Positions 8,390 through 16,400 of a DNA stretch of 43,029 nucleotides are shown here, piece by piece; the first letter of the stretch is position 1, and the number at the start of each line of letters is the position of its first letter. The notes under the pieces are model-generated. The model saw only the letters and a list, made by a program, of their open reading frames with translations, did not search any database and was not told the DNA's origin. The stretch is taken from positions 1 to 43,029 of the forward strand of contig CALFWR010000083.1 in assembly GCA_937928555.1 (NCBI GenBank). Reading direction: 5' to 3'. This DNA is from an uncultured Pirellulaceae bacterium (lineage in GTDB: Bacteria; Planctomycetota; Planctomycetia; Pirellulales; Pirellulaceae). The position numbers and the translations under genes are program-made.

Positions 8390-9748
8390 GTGAATCACAT
8401 TGCAAGAAAATGTCCTTCTGCCAAATGTTTGTTGGCAATCTCTCTGATGATTGGCCTGTTGGTTTTCCAGGGCTGCAGGGCGATGAAGCTTTCGCGTCAA
8501 TTGATGCCAACTCCTATTGGAATTGTGGCAGGTCTTCCTTTTCCCGGCGGAAATTTTGTGGAAGCCTGCAACTGCACCAAACACGAAGTGCCCGTTTTCA
8601 TTGTATCGGGACGGAAGACCAAACCGGGCAAACGCGGCCCCAACCCGTTCGGGAATGAACGTAGCCAACAACCAAGGCTTGGCACCGCCTACGTCACGAT
8701 CGGAAAAGGGCTGACGCCGGAACAACTGCTGGAACAGACCACGACTGAGTCAAACCGCAAAACAGCCAAAGTAGAGTTCACGCGGATTGAATTGACTCCA
8801 CAATCCGAAAGCGATGATCTGTTCCACGAACACGACTCCAATTTCGATCACCATGACAACGCCTGGATTCAATCCGTTTCTCGGCAATTGGACAGAAGCC
8901 AACGTCGCGACATCGCGATCTTTGTACACGGTTACAACACCGAATTGATTGACAATACCCTGGTCGCGGCAGAGATCTATCACTACCTTGGCCATCATGG
9001 CGCGATGATCAGCTTTGAGTGGCCGTCTGAGTCCAAGTTGTTGGGCTATGTTCAGGATAAAGGAAACGCGAATTTTAGCACTCGCCATTTCCGGGCGATG
9101 ATCGCAAACCTGGCCAGAGACTGCTCCGCCGACTCAATCACGATCATTGCACATAGCGCCGGGTCACCGATTGTTGTCAATGCACTTCGAGAACTACGTT
9201 TGATCGACGATGATTTGACGGCGGCTCAAGTGCAGTCAAAATACCGGGTTGATCGAGTCGTGTTGGCTGCCCCAGATATGGACTTGATGGCATTCCTGAA
9301 CGCGATCCGCGATGGATTTCATGAAGTCGCTGGACAGGTCGCGGTTTACGCTTCTCCCAAAGATCGTGCCCTCGGATTTTCGGAGAAGCTTTACGGAAAT
9401 CTGCGACTTGGGCGGGCCGTAGGCAATCTTGAACCCTGGGAAAAAGAAGTCCTCATGCAGGCACCCCAATTGGAAATGATTGACGCTTCGGCGGCCGAAG
9501 AAAAGTACAAAAACTTTCTGGGCCACAACTACTTCCACCGCGACCCCTGGGTCAGTTCTGACATCGGTGGTTTCATTTTGGGCGATGGACCGCTCGAAAG
9601 AAATCTCGTCAAAGAAGAAGACGAAGTGTTCTGGAGGTTCCCCCGCGATTATCCGGCACGGATTCGCCAACGGGCGCAACAAGGTTCTGCCGGGACAAGC
9701 CAACAGGCGGCTCCGGCTAACGCGACGAAGTTGAATTTCTCTGGCTAA
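8390..9748 (+). CDS. DUF900-type alpha/beta hydrolase, probable lipoprotein
   Basis: A 452-residue protein matching the DUF900 alpha/beta hydrolase family. The motif IFVHGYN marks the first strand, ISFEWPSES follows, and IIAHSAGSPIVV supplies the nucleophile elbow with Ser256. Residues near YRVDRVVLAAPDMD are the usual aspartate strand, and a C-terminal GHNYFHRDPW contains candidate catalytic histidines. I kept the GTG start at 8390 because it gives a basic n-region and hydrophobic stretch ending in LLVFQGC, a lipoprotein-like signal, although the lipobox is not canonical. An internal ATG at 8447 would remove most of it. The substrate is unknown. It stands alone, downstream of repeat copy 3. 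Confidence 0.8.
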   Translation: MNHIARKCPSAKCLLAISLMIGLLVFQGCRAMKLSRQLMPTPIGIVAGLPFPGGNFVEACNCTKHEVPVFIVSGRKTKPGKRGPNPFGNERSQQPRLGTAYVTIGKGLTPEQLLEQTTTESNRKTAKVEFTRIELTPQSESDDLFHEHDSNFDHHDNAWIQSVSRQLDRSQRRDIAIFVHGYNTELIDNTLVAAEIYHYLGHHGAMISFEWPSESKLLGYVQDKGNANFSTRHFRAMIANLARDCSADSITIIAHSAGSPIVVNALRELRLIDDDLTAAQVQSKYRVDRVVLAAPDMDLMAFLNAIRDGFHEVAGQVAVYASPKDRALGFSEKLYGNLRLGRAVGNLEPWEKEVLMQAPQLEMIDASAAEEKYKNFLGHNYFHRDPWVSSDIGGFILGDGPLERNLVKEEDEVFWRFPRDYPARIRQRAQQGSAGTSQQAAPANATKLNFSG

Positions 9749-9777
9749 TACTGCCCTGTTCAGGGTCGTAGGGAGCT

Positions 9778-9828
9778 CGCCTCTTCGAGGCGTAAACAAG
9801 TAACACGCTTCTGCGAAGCGTGAAAATT
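9778..9828 (+). repeat. Short dispersed hairpin repeat, copy B, with adjacent hairpin
   Basis: Two consecutive perfect hairpins: CGCCTC-TTC-GAGGCG at 9778-9792 and CACGCTTC-TGC-GAAGCGTG at 9804-9822. The second lies in a segment (9800-9828) that aligns with 4585-4613. Here the stem is perfect, whereas copy A has a mismatch. It sits shortly after the DUF900-type gene and could stabilise mRNA 3' ends, but this is inference. Confidence 0.5.
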
Positions 9829-10067
9829 CAACTCCGAGAACCTCTGATTCAATTCTCCACAATGCCTCTCTTTGGCAATGTCTGACGCGGGCAGCCCTCC
9901 CCGGCGGTGAACCGCCGAACTCCCAAATTGGAGGGTGATCGAAAAAAGAGAGTCCTTCAACGTAACTGGCAGGCTGCCAGTCGCACTGAACCAGTAGCGA
10001 CCGTTCGCTTGCTCCATCCGCGTTTTCGCATCGAAATTAGTTCGCTTTCGTCCGCTCTAATTCCCGC

Positions 10068-10096
10068 TTGACGTCCTTCGAATCAAGTGTTAAAAA
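10068..10096 (+). promoter_or_regulatory. Candidate promoter of the BlaI-M56 unit
   Basis: TTGACG at 10068-10073 is a good -35 match. After 17 bp follows TAAAAA at 10091-10096, a weak -10. Transcription would start near 10103, about 45 nt before the chosen ATG. The -10 overlaps the 11-bp direct repeat described next. Confidence 0.4.
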
Positions 10097-10113
10097 AGTA
10101 ACGTGTTAAAAAA
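10087..10113 (+). promoter_or_regulatory. Operator-like repeat at the BlaI promoter
   Basis: GTGTTAAAAAA occurs twice (10087-10097 and 10103-10113), 16 bp apart. Between and across them lies the small palindrome TAAC-GT-GTTA at 10099-10108. BlaI/MecI proteins repress their own operons by binding short dyads near the promoter. The position over the -10 and start site fits such autoregulation, but the sequence is not the classical TACA/TGTA operator. Confidence 0.35.
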
Positions 10114-10147
10114 TACGCAGGTTGAAATTGACGCGAAGGATTGGTTT

Positions 10148-10534
10148 ATGTCTGACTTTAGCCGTCGAGAACGCCAGATTCTCGACATTTTATTCGCTGC
10201 CGAAGAGGCCACTGCGGCTCAGATCCGTGAGGCGATGGACGATGCTCCTGCGGACGCGACGGTTCGGACGTTGTTGCGAGTGTTGCTGGAAAAAGAGGCC
10301 GTCACGTACCGCAAGGAAGGCAAGCGTTTCGTTTACCGCCCGCGAAAGCGGAAGTCGACCGCTGGCAAGTCGGCGCTCAAACGAGTCCTGAACGTTTTCT
10401 ACGACGGTTCGATCAAGGACGCGCTGGCCGCCCATCTTACGGATCCAAAAACGGAACTGGATGAGGAAACGGTCGCCGAACTGAAAGCTCTGATTGAAAC
10501 GGCAGAAAAACAAACACCAAAGAAAGGAAGCTAA
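10148..10534 (+). CDS. BlaI/MecI/CopY-family transcriptional repressor
   Basis: A 128-residue winged-helix repressor. FSRRERQILDILFAAEEATA opens the DNA-binding domain, followed by the helix QIREAM and the recognition region DATVRTLLRVLLEKEAVTYR, and the wing EGKRFVYRPR. The C-terminal helix would dimerise. I chose ATG at 10148 because GAAGGA at 10135-10140 sits 7 nt ahead. The upstream GTG at 10103 has no such site and falls at the predicted transcription start. The M56 gene starts 2 bp after its stop, so the two are co-transcribed. In known systems the partner M56 peptidase inactivates this repressor by proteolysis. It is expected to control its own unit and possibly distant genes. Confidence 0.93.
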   Translation: MSDFSRRERQILDILFAAEEATAAQIREAMDDAPADATVRTLLRVLLEKEAVTYRKEGKRFVYRPRKRKSTAGKSALKRVLNVFYDGSIKDALAAHLTDPKTELDEETVAELKALIETAEKQTPKKGS

Positions 10535-10536
10535 CC

Positions 10537-13500
10537 ATGTCGCTCTATCTGATGATTCTGGCTCTGCAAGTTACCGTTCTGGTTCTGATCGCTGGCGGGC
10601 TTCATTTTCTGTTTCGCCGTCGGCCGGGTTTGCAACATTTCGTCTGGCTGGTTGCTATCCTTTCGATCGGCGTGGCGATCCCGCTTCAGACGCACGTGCC
10701 GTCGCTGGAGATGCAAATTCCAGTCGCCACCGAAGTGCCTGCTGTGGCAACGTCAATTGAATCAAGCAGCGATGTCAATGAACTTCCACCGCTCAATGTT
10801 GTCAGGGCAGCGCCCGTCCAGCCGAAGGACGTAGCGACCGCACCGATTGCCGTTTCCCCACCAAACCAGGCGGTTTCTTCTCAGTCTCCCGCCGCGACTG
10901 CGATCTCTGCGCTGACCGCCTGGCATGGGTTGTCACTCGGTTACATCAGCGTTTGCCTGGTACTTGCATTGCGATTGCTGTTTGGGTTCTTTGCTTTGAA
11001 CCGCTTGCGGACATCGGTAAAAAAGGAAAATCATTCTGTCAACGACACCGATCCTGTTATCGCAGCGGCCAAGCTAACCTGTTCGCGGCGTCGGGTTCAG
11101 GTCCTGTTGTCGGATGAAGTCCAGGTGCCGATGGCTTTTGGCCTGTGGCGTCCCACGGTATTGCTGCCGACGAGTTTCACTAACTGGTCCGAGGAAGCAC
11201 AGCGAGCCGTTTTGTTGCACGAGTTTGCTCACGTGCAACGTTTTGATGCATTCTGGGATTTGATCACCCGCATGGTGGCAATTGTCTGGTGGATTCATCC
11301 GGCAGTTCACTTTGCGACTCGCCGCTTGCGACAAACCCGGGAGCGGGCAACGGATCAACTTGTTTTGCAGCATGGCGTTTCTGCGGCGGTGTACGCCAAA
11401 CAGTTGCTGGAAATCGCAACGCGGACAACCCGTCTGCGACAGCCCGCGGTGTATATGTCGTGTCAGGGCGATGTGACGTATCGAATCAAGGCGATTCTTG
11501 AAAATGCTTCGCCGTCAAAAAAGAAATCGTGGAATTTGAAGTTTGCTTTGATCGCAGGGTTCCTGGTCCTTGCTAGTGCTTCGATTCGCGTTTCTTTTGC
11601 GACAACTCCAACGCAAGAGGAAGAAAAGGTTGTTGAAACCAAAAAAGAACCAACCAAACCGGAAGATGTAACAGGAAAGACGTTTTACCAACGGGTGCAA
11701 CAGATCGAACCGAAGGAATACGAATCCAATGGAAGAACGCTTTCTATTTCCGGGCGGGTTACGGACGAGGATGGCAATCCTGTTCCTGATGCGATTGTGG
11801 TTTTTCGCGATGCTTCGACATCATGCTCAATGGGAAGTCGCAGGATCAACGATGTAATTGCGAAAACGGTGTCAGGCGCCGACGGACGCTATTCATTTGA
11901 CACGCTGGACAATCCAGTACGCTTTCGTTTTGGACCTTTCACTCAGCTTCTTTGTGTATCGAAAAAGAAAATGGGCATCAACCATTTTCGATGTGAAAGT
12001 AATTCATTGGGTTCTTTTGAAAATGTCGATATCAAGGTCGCTGACACGGTGTCAGTGAAAGGGACGGTGGTGGATCCGGAAGGAAACCCGATTGCGAATA
12101 CACGCGTTAGTTTGTCTCATCTTTCCGAACCCGGAGAAGGGCATGATATTCAGAGCCATTTTGCAGACCGTTTGATCAATCCCGAGTCGATGACTGACAA
12201 GCAAGGGCGGTTTGAGTTGCCCGGGATGCCTGGTGGGTTCGGTGTTGGGCTCGATTTGAATCATCCTGAGTATGCACCGACCTTTGAGATGATGCGTTCT
12301 TCAGCGGATCACCCACTTCACGTAATACATTACGAAAACAGGAAAGTGGAAATTGCAGAAAATGGCGCGACGATTCCGTTAAAGAAAGGAGTCGAACTGA
12401 GCGGTGTTGTTACTGACGGTGACGGCAATCCGTTGGCTGGCGTTGATGTCTCAACAGAATGGCGGAAATGTTCAACCGATTCCAATGGGCGTTTCTCGTA
12501 CCGTGGGCGTAAGGGCGATGCCGATGAAAAAGTTCAACTGTTGATACACAAAAGCCCCAGGTTTCAGCGTTTTGTAAACGTCAAACAAAGTGAACTGGAA
12601 GGAGGGGGCGCCAAATTAAAGCTTGTTCCACCTGGGAAAATTACGGGAAAAGTTGTTAGCGCCCAGACCGGTCGCCCAATCGAAGGCGTTGGCGTTTCGT
12701 TCGAGCCAAAGAAAGAAGGGATGGGGTGTATGCCAAGCACTGACAGCGATGGTGTTTTTGAAACACAGATTGTGCCGGGAGAAATTGATGTAATTTTGCA
12801 TAGTGGTGACACCCGTTTGGCAATCGAGCAGGCCACCGCCGAAGGATGTAAATATTACAGTCGCCCAGTATCGTATGGCGATGCTTTTTTGGGTGCACTG
12901 GAAATCAAGTCGGGAGAGACGCGGGAACTGACGATAAAAATTCCGATCAGGAGTTCGGCTCGGGTCAAAGTTCTCAAAGCCGATGGCAGTCCTGCGGTTG
13001 GAGCATTGGTTGGCTATCAAACCATGGCTGGAGGCACTGCAGGATTTGTGAAAACAGATTCTGACGGGCTGGCGGGAGTCGATCCGCCGCCGTTGCAACC
13101 CCGGATGCCTCGACGCCTGATCGCCAGGTTTGAAGATCGCGGAAAGGTTCTGTTTGCTGAACTCAATGTACCACGAGAAGTTGGGCAGGAGGTTCTTGAG
13201 ATGAAATTGACGCCGTCGATTACGGTATCGGGAATCGTCTCTGTGCAGTCTCGACCGATCAAAAACGCCACGGTCACGATACGCAGGCCCAACGGTTCGA
13301 ACCCTGCCTATTCTGTTGCCACCGGAAGTACCGACGAACGTGGTTTCTATTCGATTCAAGTGCCGCGCGGGGCGGTGAAAGGCCGACTGCCGGGCTACCG
13401 TGCTGAGGTTACGTCGAAAGAAATCCCCAACAGAAATATTCGGTTTGCTGTCAACAAAGTGAAGCTTGTCGAAGGCCAGCTTAAAGCGAGCATCGATCTG

Positions 13501-13833
13501 TTTCAGGGTGCGGGTCAGATATCGGGCATTGTTGTTGATGCCAAGGGGAACCCGGTCGCTAATTGTATCGTCGAAGTGAATCACCTGGGGATGCGGAAGC
13601 CTGAGCGAAAGGAGATGCGGACGTCGCAGTTGTTTGAGCAAACGTCGAAATACACCGATAGCGAAGGGCGGTTTGAGTTCACCGGGCTTCCCGAAGGATT
13701 TGAAGCAATCATTGTCGCTGGCGCCAGTAGCACGCGGCAGGGTGCTTCCATCGTCTCTGTCGGTAATCAGGACGCAAAAGTCCTAGTACCCGATGTCGGA
13801 GAGGAATCAAAAGTCAACTTTCCGCTGCGGTAA
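10537..13833 (+). CDS. M56 (BlaR1-like) membrane metallopeptidase with carboxypeptidase-regulatory repeats
   Basis: A 1098-residue membrane protein. The N-terminal part has hydrophobic helices (VTVLVLIAGGLHFLF; LVAILSIGVAI; YISVCLVLALRLLFGFFAL). The zinc motif HEFAH has His228, Glu229 and His232, with a further candidate ligand, Glu269, in RERATDQLVL. A transmembrane helix near residues 330-350 (FALIAGFLVLASASIRVSF) leads to a long extracytoplasmic region. This carries seven carboxypeptidase-regulatory-like (beta-sandwich) units, each opening like SGRVTDEDGNPV, KGTVVDPEGNPI, SGVVTDGDGNPL or SGIVVDAKGNPV. Classical BlaR1 has a penicillin-binding sensor domain there; none is visible here. The ligand is therefore unlikely to be a beta-lactam (inference). 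AAAGGAAG precedes the ATG, and the BlaI stop is 2 bp upstream. Confidence 0.92.
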   Translation: MSLYLMILALQVTVLVLIAGGLHFLFRRRPGLQHFVWLVAILSIGVAIPLQTHVPSLEMQIPVATEVPAVATSIESSSDVNELPPLNVVRAAPVQPKDVATAPIAVSPPNQAVSSQSPAATAISALTAWHGLSLGYISVCLVLALRLLFGFFALNRLRTSVKKENHSVNDTDPVIAAAKLTCSRRRVQVLLSDEVQVPMAFGLWRPTVLLPTSFTNWSEEAQRAVLLHEFAHVQRFDAFWDLITRMVAIVWWIHPAVHFATRRLRQTRERATDQLVLQHGVSAAVYAKQLLEIATRTTRLRQPAVYMSCQGDVTYRIKAILENASPSKKKSWNLKFALIAGFLVLASASIRVSFATTPTQEEEKVVETKKEPTKPEDVTGKTFYQRVQQIEPKEYESNGRTLSISGRVTDEDGNPVPDAIVVFRDASTSCSMGSRRINDVIAKTVSGADGRYSFDTLDNPVRFRFGPFTQLLCVSKKKMGINHFRCESNSLGSFENVDIKVADTVSVKGTVVDPEGNPIANTRVSLSHLSEPGEGHDIQSHFADRLINPESMTDKQGRFELPGMPGGFGVGLDLNHPEYAPTFEMMRSSADHPLHVIHYENRKVEIAENGATIPLKKGVELSGVVTDGDGNPLAGVDVSTEWRKCSTDSNGRFSYRGRKGDADEKVQLLIHKSPRFQRFVNVKQSELEGGGAKLKLVPPGKITGKVVSAQTGRPIEGVGVSFEPKKEGMGCMPSTDSDGVFETQIVPGEIDVILHSGDTRLAIEQATAEGCKYYSRPVSYGDAFLGALEIKSGETRELTIKIPIRSSARVKVLKADGSPAVGALVGYQTMAGGTAGFVKTDSDGLAGVDPPPLQPRMPRRLIARFEDRGKVLFAELNVPREVGQEVLEMKLTPSITVSGIVSVQSRPIKNATVTIRRPNGSNPAYSVATGSTDERGFYSIQVPRGAVKGRLPGYRAEVTSKEIPNRNIRFAVNKVKLVEGQLKASIDLFQGAGQISGIVVDAKGNPVANCIVEVNHLGMRKPERKEMRTSQLFEQTSKYTDSEGRFEFTGLPEGFEAIIVAGASSTRQGASIVSVGNQDAKVLVPDVGEESKVNFPLR

Positions 13834-13872
13834 GAACGTTGCCCGAGTTCTTCGGCGGTCAGGTTTTTTGAG

Positions 13873-13934
13873 GTCCTTGCCGGAATTTAATGGGTGACCA
13901 CGACCTTCATTGTCGATGGCAAGGGACTTTTTTT
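13873..13934 (+). terminator. Probable intrinsic terminator of the BlaI-M56 unit
   Basis: GTCCTTGCC (13873-13881) pairs with GGCAAGGGAC (13918-13927) with a single bulged G, and seven T residues follow directly (13928-13934). The loop is long (36 nt), which weakens the call, but the position 40 bp after the M56 stop is right. Confidence 0.55.
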
Positions 13935-13982
13935 CAGATCATGACGTCGTCCCCGGAAAAAAGGAATTCGGTCATGGTCTTT

Positions 13983-14158
13983 TTAACCGCAAATGGACGC
14001 AAATGAACGTGAATGAAATGATCGAACAGGGTTGGTCCGATTTTCAAAACTGAAACCAAATCGGGTCATGCAACGGTTCTGCTTGCTGAGACTGAATTCG
14101 TTAGAATTCAAAAATTGGTTTGGATTAACGTTCATCAACGTTAATTTGCGGTTCTTAA
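13983..14158. repeat. Imperfect long inverted repeat
   Basis: The left arm begins TTAACCGCAAATGGACGCAA and continues ATGAACGTGAATG. The right arm, read on the other strand, begins TTAAGAACCGCAAATTAACG and continues TTGATGAACGTTAAT. The arms match in the blocks AACCGCAAAT, ACG, ATGAACGT and AAT. Between them is an internal hairpin, CCGATTT/AAATCGG (about 14037-14064). Arms built on CGCAAATG-like periods are common in intergenic DNA of environmental bacteria. No gene lies within it. It may be a mobile or structural repeat distinct from the CCGGATTATTCAC family. Confidence 0.55.
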
Positions 14159-14266
14159 TTTTTTGCGAACGGTGCGGTATCGCTGGTTTATTGCCGCTGG
14201 AAGCCACAGCCACGTTTTCGAGCCGTGAGGTAGTCCGTGGGGAAAGCCCTGATGCTGTTCGCGAAT

Positions 14267-16390
14267 TTACGTTCCTGAATCGTCGTCGGACTTTTCTGGC
14301 GTGCTGCTCTCGGCAGGCTTGTCGTCGCCGCTTGGTTCGGCGTCGCCGGCGTTATCGGGCTCGTCTGTGCCTTTTTCTGCTGGCGAAGATTCTTCGGTTT
14401 TGCCTTCCGTTTTACTTTCCGTTTTTTCTTCAACTGCCTGTTTGGCGCCGTCCTTTTCCTTTGGCTCGGTGGACTTCGGTTGCTCGGCAGCGTCGCCCGA
14501 TTTGGGATCATTCGGCTTGGCTTCATCCGATTTAGCTTCATCCGATTTAGCTTCATCGGCCGGCTTTGGCATGGATTTGCCGCTGGGTTTTAAGCCGTCC
14601 AGGTTGGGAAAGCCGGTGTTGGGTTGAGCTGGCATTACTCCGGGAATGCCCATTGGTGCTCCAGCAGGTGGGGCGGGTGGCGCTTTGATTTTTAGCACAT
14701 CAGTGCGCTGCGACTGGATCGTTTGCAGGTTGTCGCCGGCGACGACGTAGTACCAGTCGCCGAATCTCTCATTAAGCTCCTTGACTTTCTTCTTGCCGTT
14801 TTCAACCTTTTCAGCAAAGTCCTTTTTGTCCTGCTCGAATCGGGTTAACCCAAGCTCGTACTCATTCTGAGCAGCCTCGTACATGACGAGGGCTTCTTCG
14901 TATTCGATAAAGCTCGGATCGCGCTGGGGCTTGTCATCGGATTTTGAATCTTCATCGTTTTGAGTATCGGCATCCGCATCCGATTCCGCGTCGCCGGCGT
15001 CCTTGTCGTTTTTCATGGTGTCGGGATTCTCCTCTTCTCCTTCGACATCCGGAAGATACCCATCAGGTTGCTCCGGCTTGACTGGCGCAACGGGCTTCAC
15101 CGGCGGGCCACCAAGCAGGCTTTCGTCGAACTGGACTCGAACGAAGAGAAACCGGTCTGCATCGTCGCCTTTTGCCGCCGCAGGATCATCGTCTCCAGAT
15201 TCGGTTTCCTCCTCGGGCTCTCCCCCGACCTTGATCGCTTTGTCTTCCGTTTTGGCTTCGCCGCCAACGTGCAGGCGATAAAGAACTCCATCTGCGGTGC
15301 CCATGGACAGTTCGCCGTTTTCGGAAACCAGTTCAAGATTCTGCTGCGTCCCGCCAAAGTTAAAGCCCTTCTCCATCAAGTCCCTTTGCAGAGAGCGGAT
15401 CGCGAGGCCCTGTTTTTCCGGATCATCCTTGAGTTCCGGCAGATCGGCGAGCTTCAAATCTGGCGTCAACAGAATTTTGTCGTTGTATTTGAACTTCGGC
15501 CGCACCCCGACGATCTTCAGCTCATCGAGCACACCAAGTATTTCGCCGATGCGATCGTCTTGGGCTTCTTCTTTTGCCTCGTCCATCCCATCGACCTTCC
15601 AAGGGTCACCGGCGGTTTCACGATCGATGACGAATTTGTCTTTCTGGTTCATCACCAGACGGCTGACCCCGAACTGATCCGCACCCTGCTCGCGGACTTC
15701 GTAATTGTTGATCGCGATCCGGGTCACCTCCGGGCGATTGACGCGCAGCAAATCCGGGTCAATCCAGTCCGAAAATTCGGTCGTCAAATCGACGTCCATC
15801 GCGACGCGATACGTTTCATTTTCATCCGCGCGGCGGAGGAAGTAGTCGGGTTTTGCATTCCGCTGTTCGAACACATCGTCACCCGGGCTCGAAGGCCCAT
15901 CGGGTTCAATTCGTTTTCCGATGATGTAGTCTGCAATGATGTCGTCGTTTTTGTCACGCAGCGTCAAACGCTTTCCGGCGTTGTCGGGATCGTCTAGGTC
16001 TTCGGCAAGCGGATCGATGACTCCGAATTTTTCGAATTCGTCTTTGCCACGTCCTACTAACGCTTCCCGCTTGAGTCCCAGAACCGAAGACGTCGTTTCA
16101 GCGATACGCGCTGCGGCTTCGGCGGGATAGTTGAAGTGCGACGGAATTCGCCACAGGCCATCCACGTTTTCAACCGAAAACTGCACCGGTGTCCCGGATT
16201 CGGCGTCCACCGCCGCGACCTTGAGGGCTCGCGCCGATTCGGTCGAATCAAAAGCTTCGTAGAAAGCCTGCCCTACGCGAGTCGAATCAGCGCCACCGGA
16301 TGGCTGGCTGAGTTGCGAATTAACCAGCGCGACCAACCCCAGCACCGCTGCGGCAGCCACAAAGCATGTCGTTTTTGTCGTTTCTTTCAT
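14267..16390 (-). CDS. DUF4340 domain protein with an acidic low-complexity tail
   Basis: A 707-residue protein beginning with a signal anchor (TCFVAAAAVLGLVALVNSQ). Residues about 55-380 match the DUF4340 pattern: repeated beta-rich units that include LWRIPSHFNYPAEAAARI and RLTLRDKNDDIIADYIIGKR. The family usually accompanies GldG-like ABC systems and probably acts outside the membrane; its biochemical role is not established. From about residue 395 the sequence becomes rich in Asp, Glu, Lys and Pro, and the last 110 residues are almost entirely low complexity, with KSDEAKSDEAK-type repeats. The tail is unusual and probably disordered. ATG at 16390 lies 10 bp after the stop of the GldF-GldG gene, indicating co-transcription as the last gene of the operon. 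Confidence 0.87.
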   Translation of the reverse strand: MKETTKTTCFVAAAAVLGLVALVNSQLSQPSGGADSTRVGQAFYEAFDSTESARALKVAAVDAESGTPVQFSVENVDGLWRIPSHFNYPAEAAARIAETTSSVLGLKREALVGRGKDEFEKFGVIDPLAEDLDDPDNAGKRLTLRDKNDDIIADYIIGKRIEPDGPSSPGDDVFEQRNAKPDYFLRRADENETYRVAMDVDLTTEFSDWIDPDLLRVNRPEVTRIAINNYEVREQGADQFGVSRLVMNQKDKFVIDRETAGDPWKVDGMDEAKEEAQDDRIGEILGVLDELKIVGVRPKFKYNDKILLTPDLKLADLPELKDDPEKQGLAIRSLQRDLMEKGFNFGGTQQNLELVSENGELSMGTADGVLYRLHVGGEAKTEDKAIKVGGEPEEETESGDDDPAAAKGDDADRFLFVRVQFDESLLGGPPVKPVAPVKPEQPDGYLPDVEGEEENPDTMKNDKDAGDAESDADADTQNDEDSKSDDKPQRDPSFIEYEEALVMYEAAQNEYELGLTRFEQDKKDFAEKVENGKKKVKELNERFGDWYYVVAGDNLQTIQSQRTDVLKIKAPPAPPAGAPMGIPGVMPAQPNTGFPNLDGLKPSGKSMPKPADEAKSDEAKSDEAKPNDPKSGDAAEQPKSTEPKEKDGAKQAVEEKTESKTEGKTEESSPAEKGTDEPDNAGDAEPSGDDKPAESSTPEKSDDDSGT
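14521..14558 (+). repeat. 15-bp tandem repeat inside the DUF4340 gene
   Basis: CTTCATCCGATTTAG is repeated perfectly at 14521-14535 and 14536-14550, and begins a third time at 14551. On the coding strand it gives the repeated peptide KSDEA. The period of five codons keeps the frame, so copy-number change would only alter tail length. Confidence 0.8.
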
Positions 16391-16400
16391 TGCACATCAA

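Larger units (their letters stand above)
9749..10147. other. Intergenic region with several hairpins
   Basis: A 400-bp region between two rightward genes, dense in self-complementary sequence. Examples are CGCCTC/GAGGCG (9778-9792), CACGCTTC/GAAGCGTG (9804-9822), CCCTCC/GGAGGG enclosing CGGCGGT/ACCGCCG (9895-9935), and CTGGCAG/CTGCCAG (9966-9980). None is followed by a long T run, so they are not classical terminators. The right end holds the BlaI promoter region. No gene is visible. Confidence 0.6.
13834..14266. other. Convergent intergenic region
   Basis: Lies between the ends of the M56 gene and the DUF4340 gene. It holds a probable terminator (13873-13934), a second hairpin CATGAC/GTCATG followed by a short T run (about 13939-13985), and the imperfect inverted repeat at 13983-14158. 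The last 108 bp before the DUF4340 stop shows nothing I can identify. Confidence 0.6.

Noticed and set aside
10103..10147. Upstream GTG start for the BlaI gene
   Set aside because: It has no ribosome site, coincides with the predicted transcription start, and adds a non-conserved tail. ATG at 10148 has GAAGGA at proper spacing.
12616..13641. 341-residue open frame on the minus strand
   Set aside because: It lies wholly inside the M56 gene in antisense, has Arg/His-rich composition and no family match. It is a codon-bias shadow.
10148..13833. Beta-lactam resistance regulation
   Set aside because: The BlaI-M56 pair suggests it, but no penicillin-binding sensor and no beta-lactamase gene are present. 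The general repressor-peptidase call is all that is supported.
14960..15997. 345-residue open frame on the plus strand
   Set aside because: Antisense to the DUF4340 gene, which has a clear domain and operon context. The plus frame has no recognisable motif.
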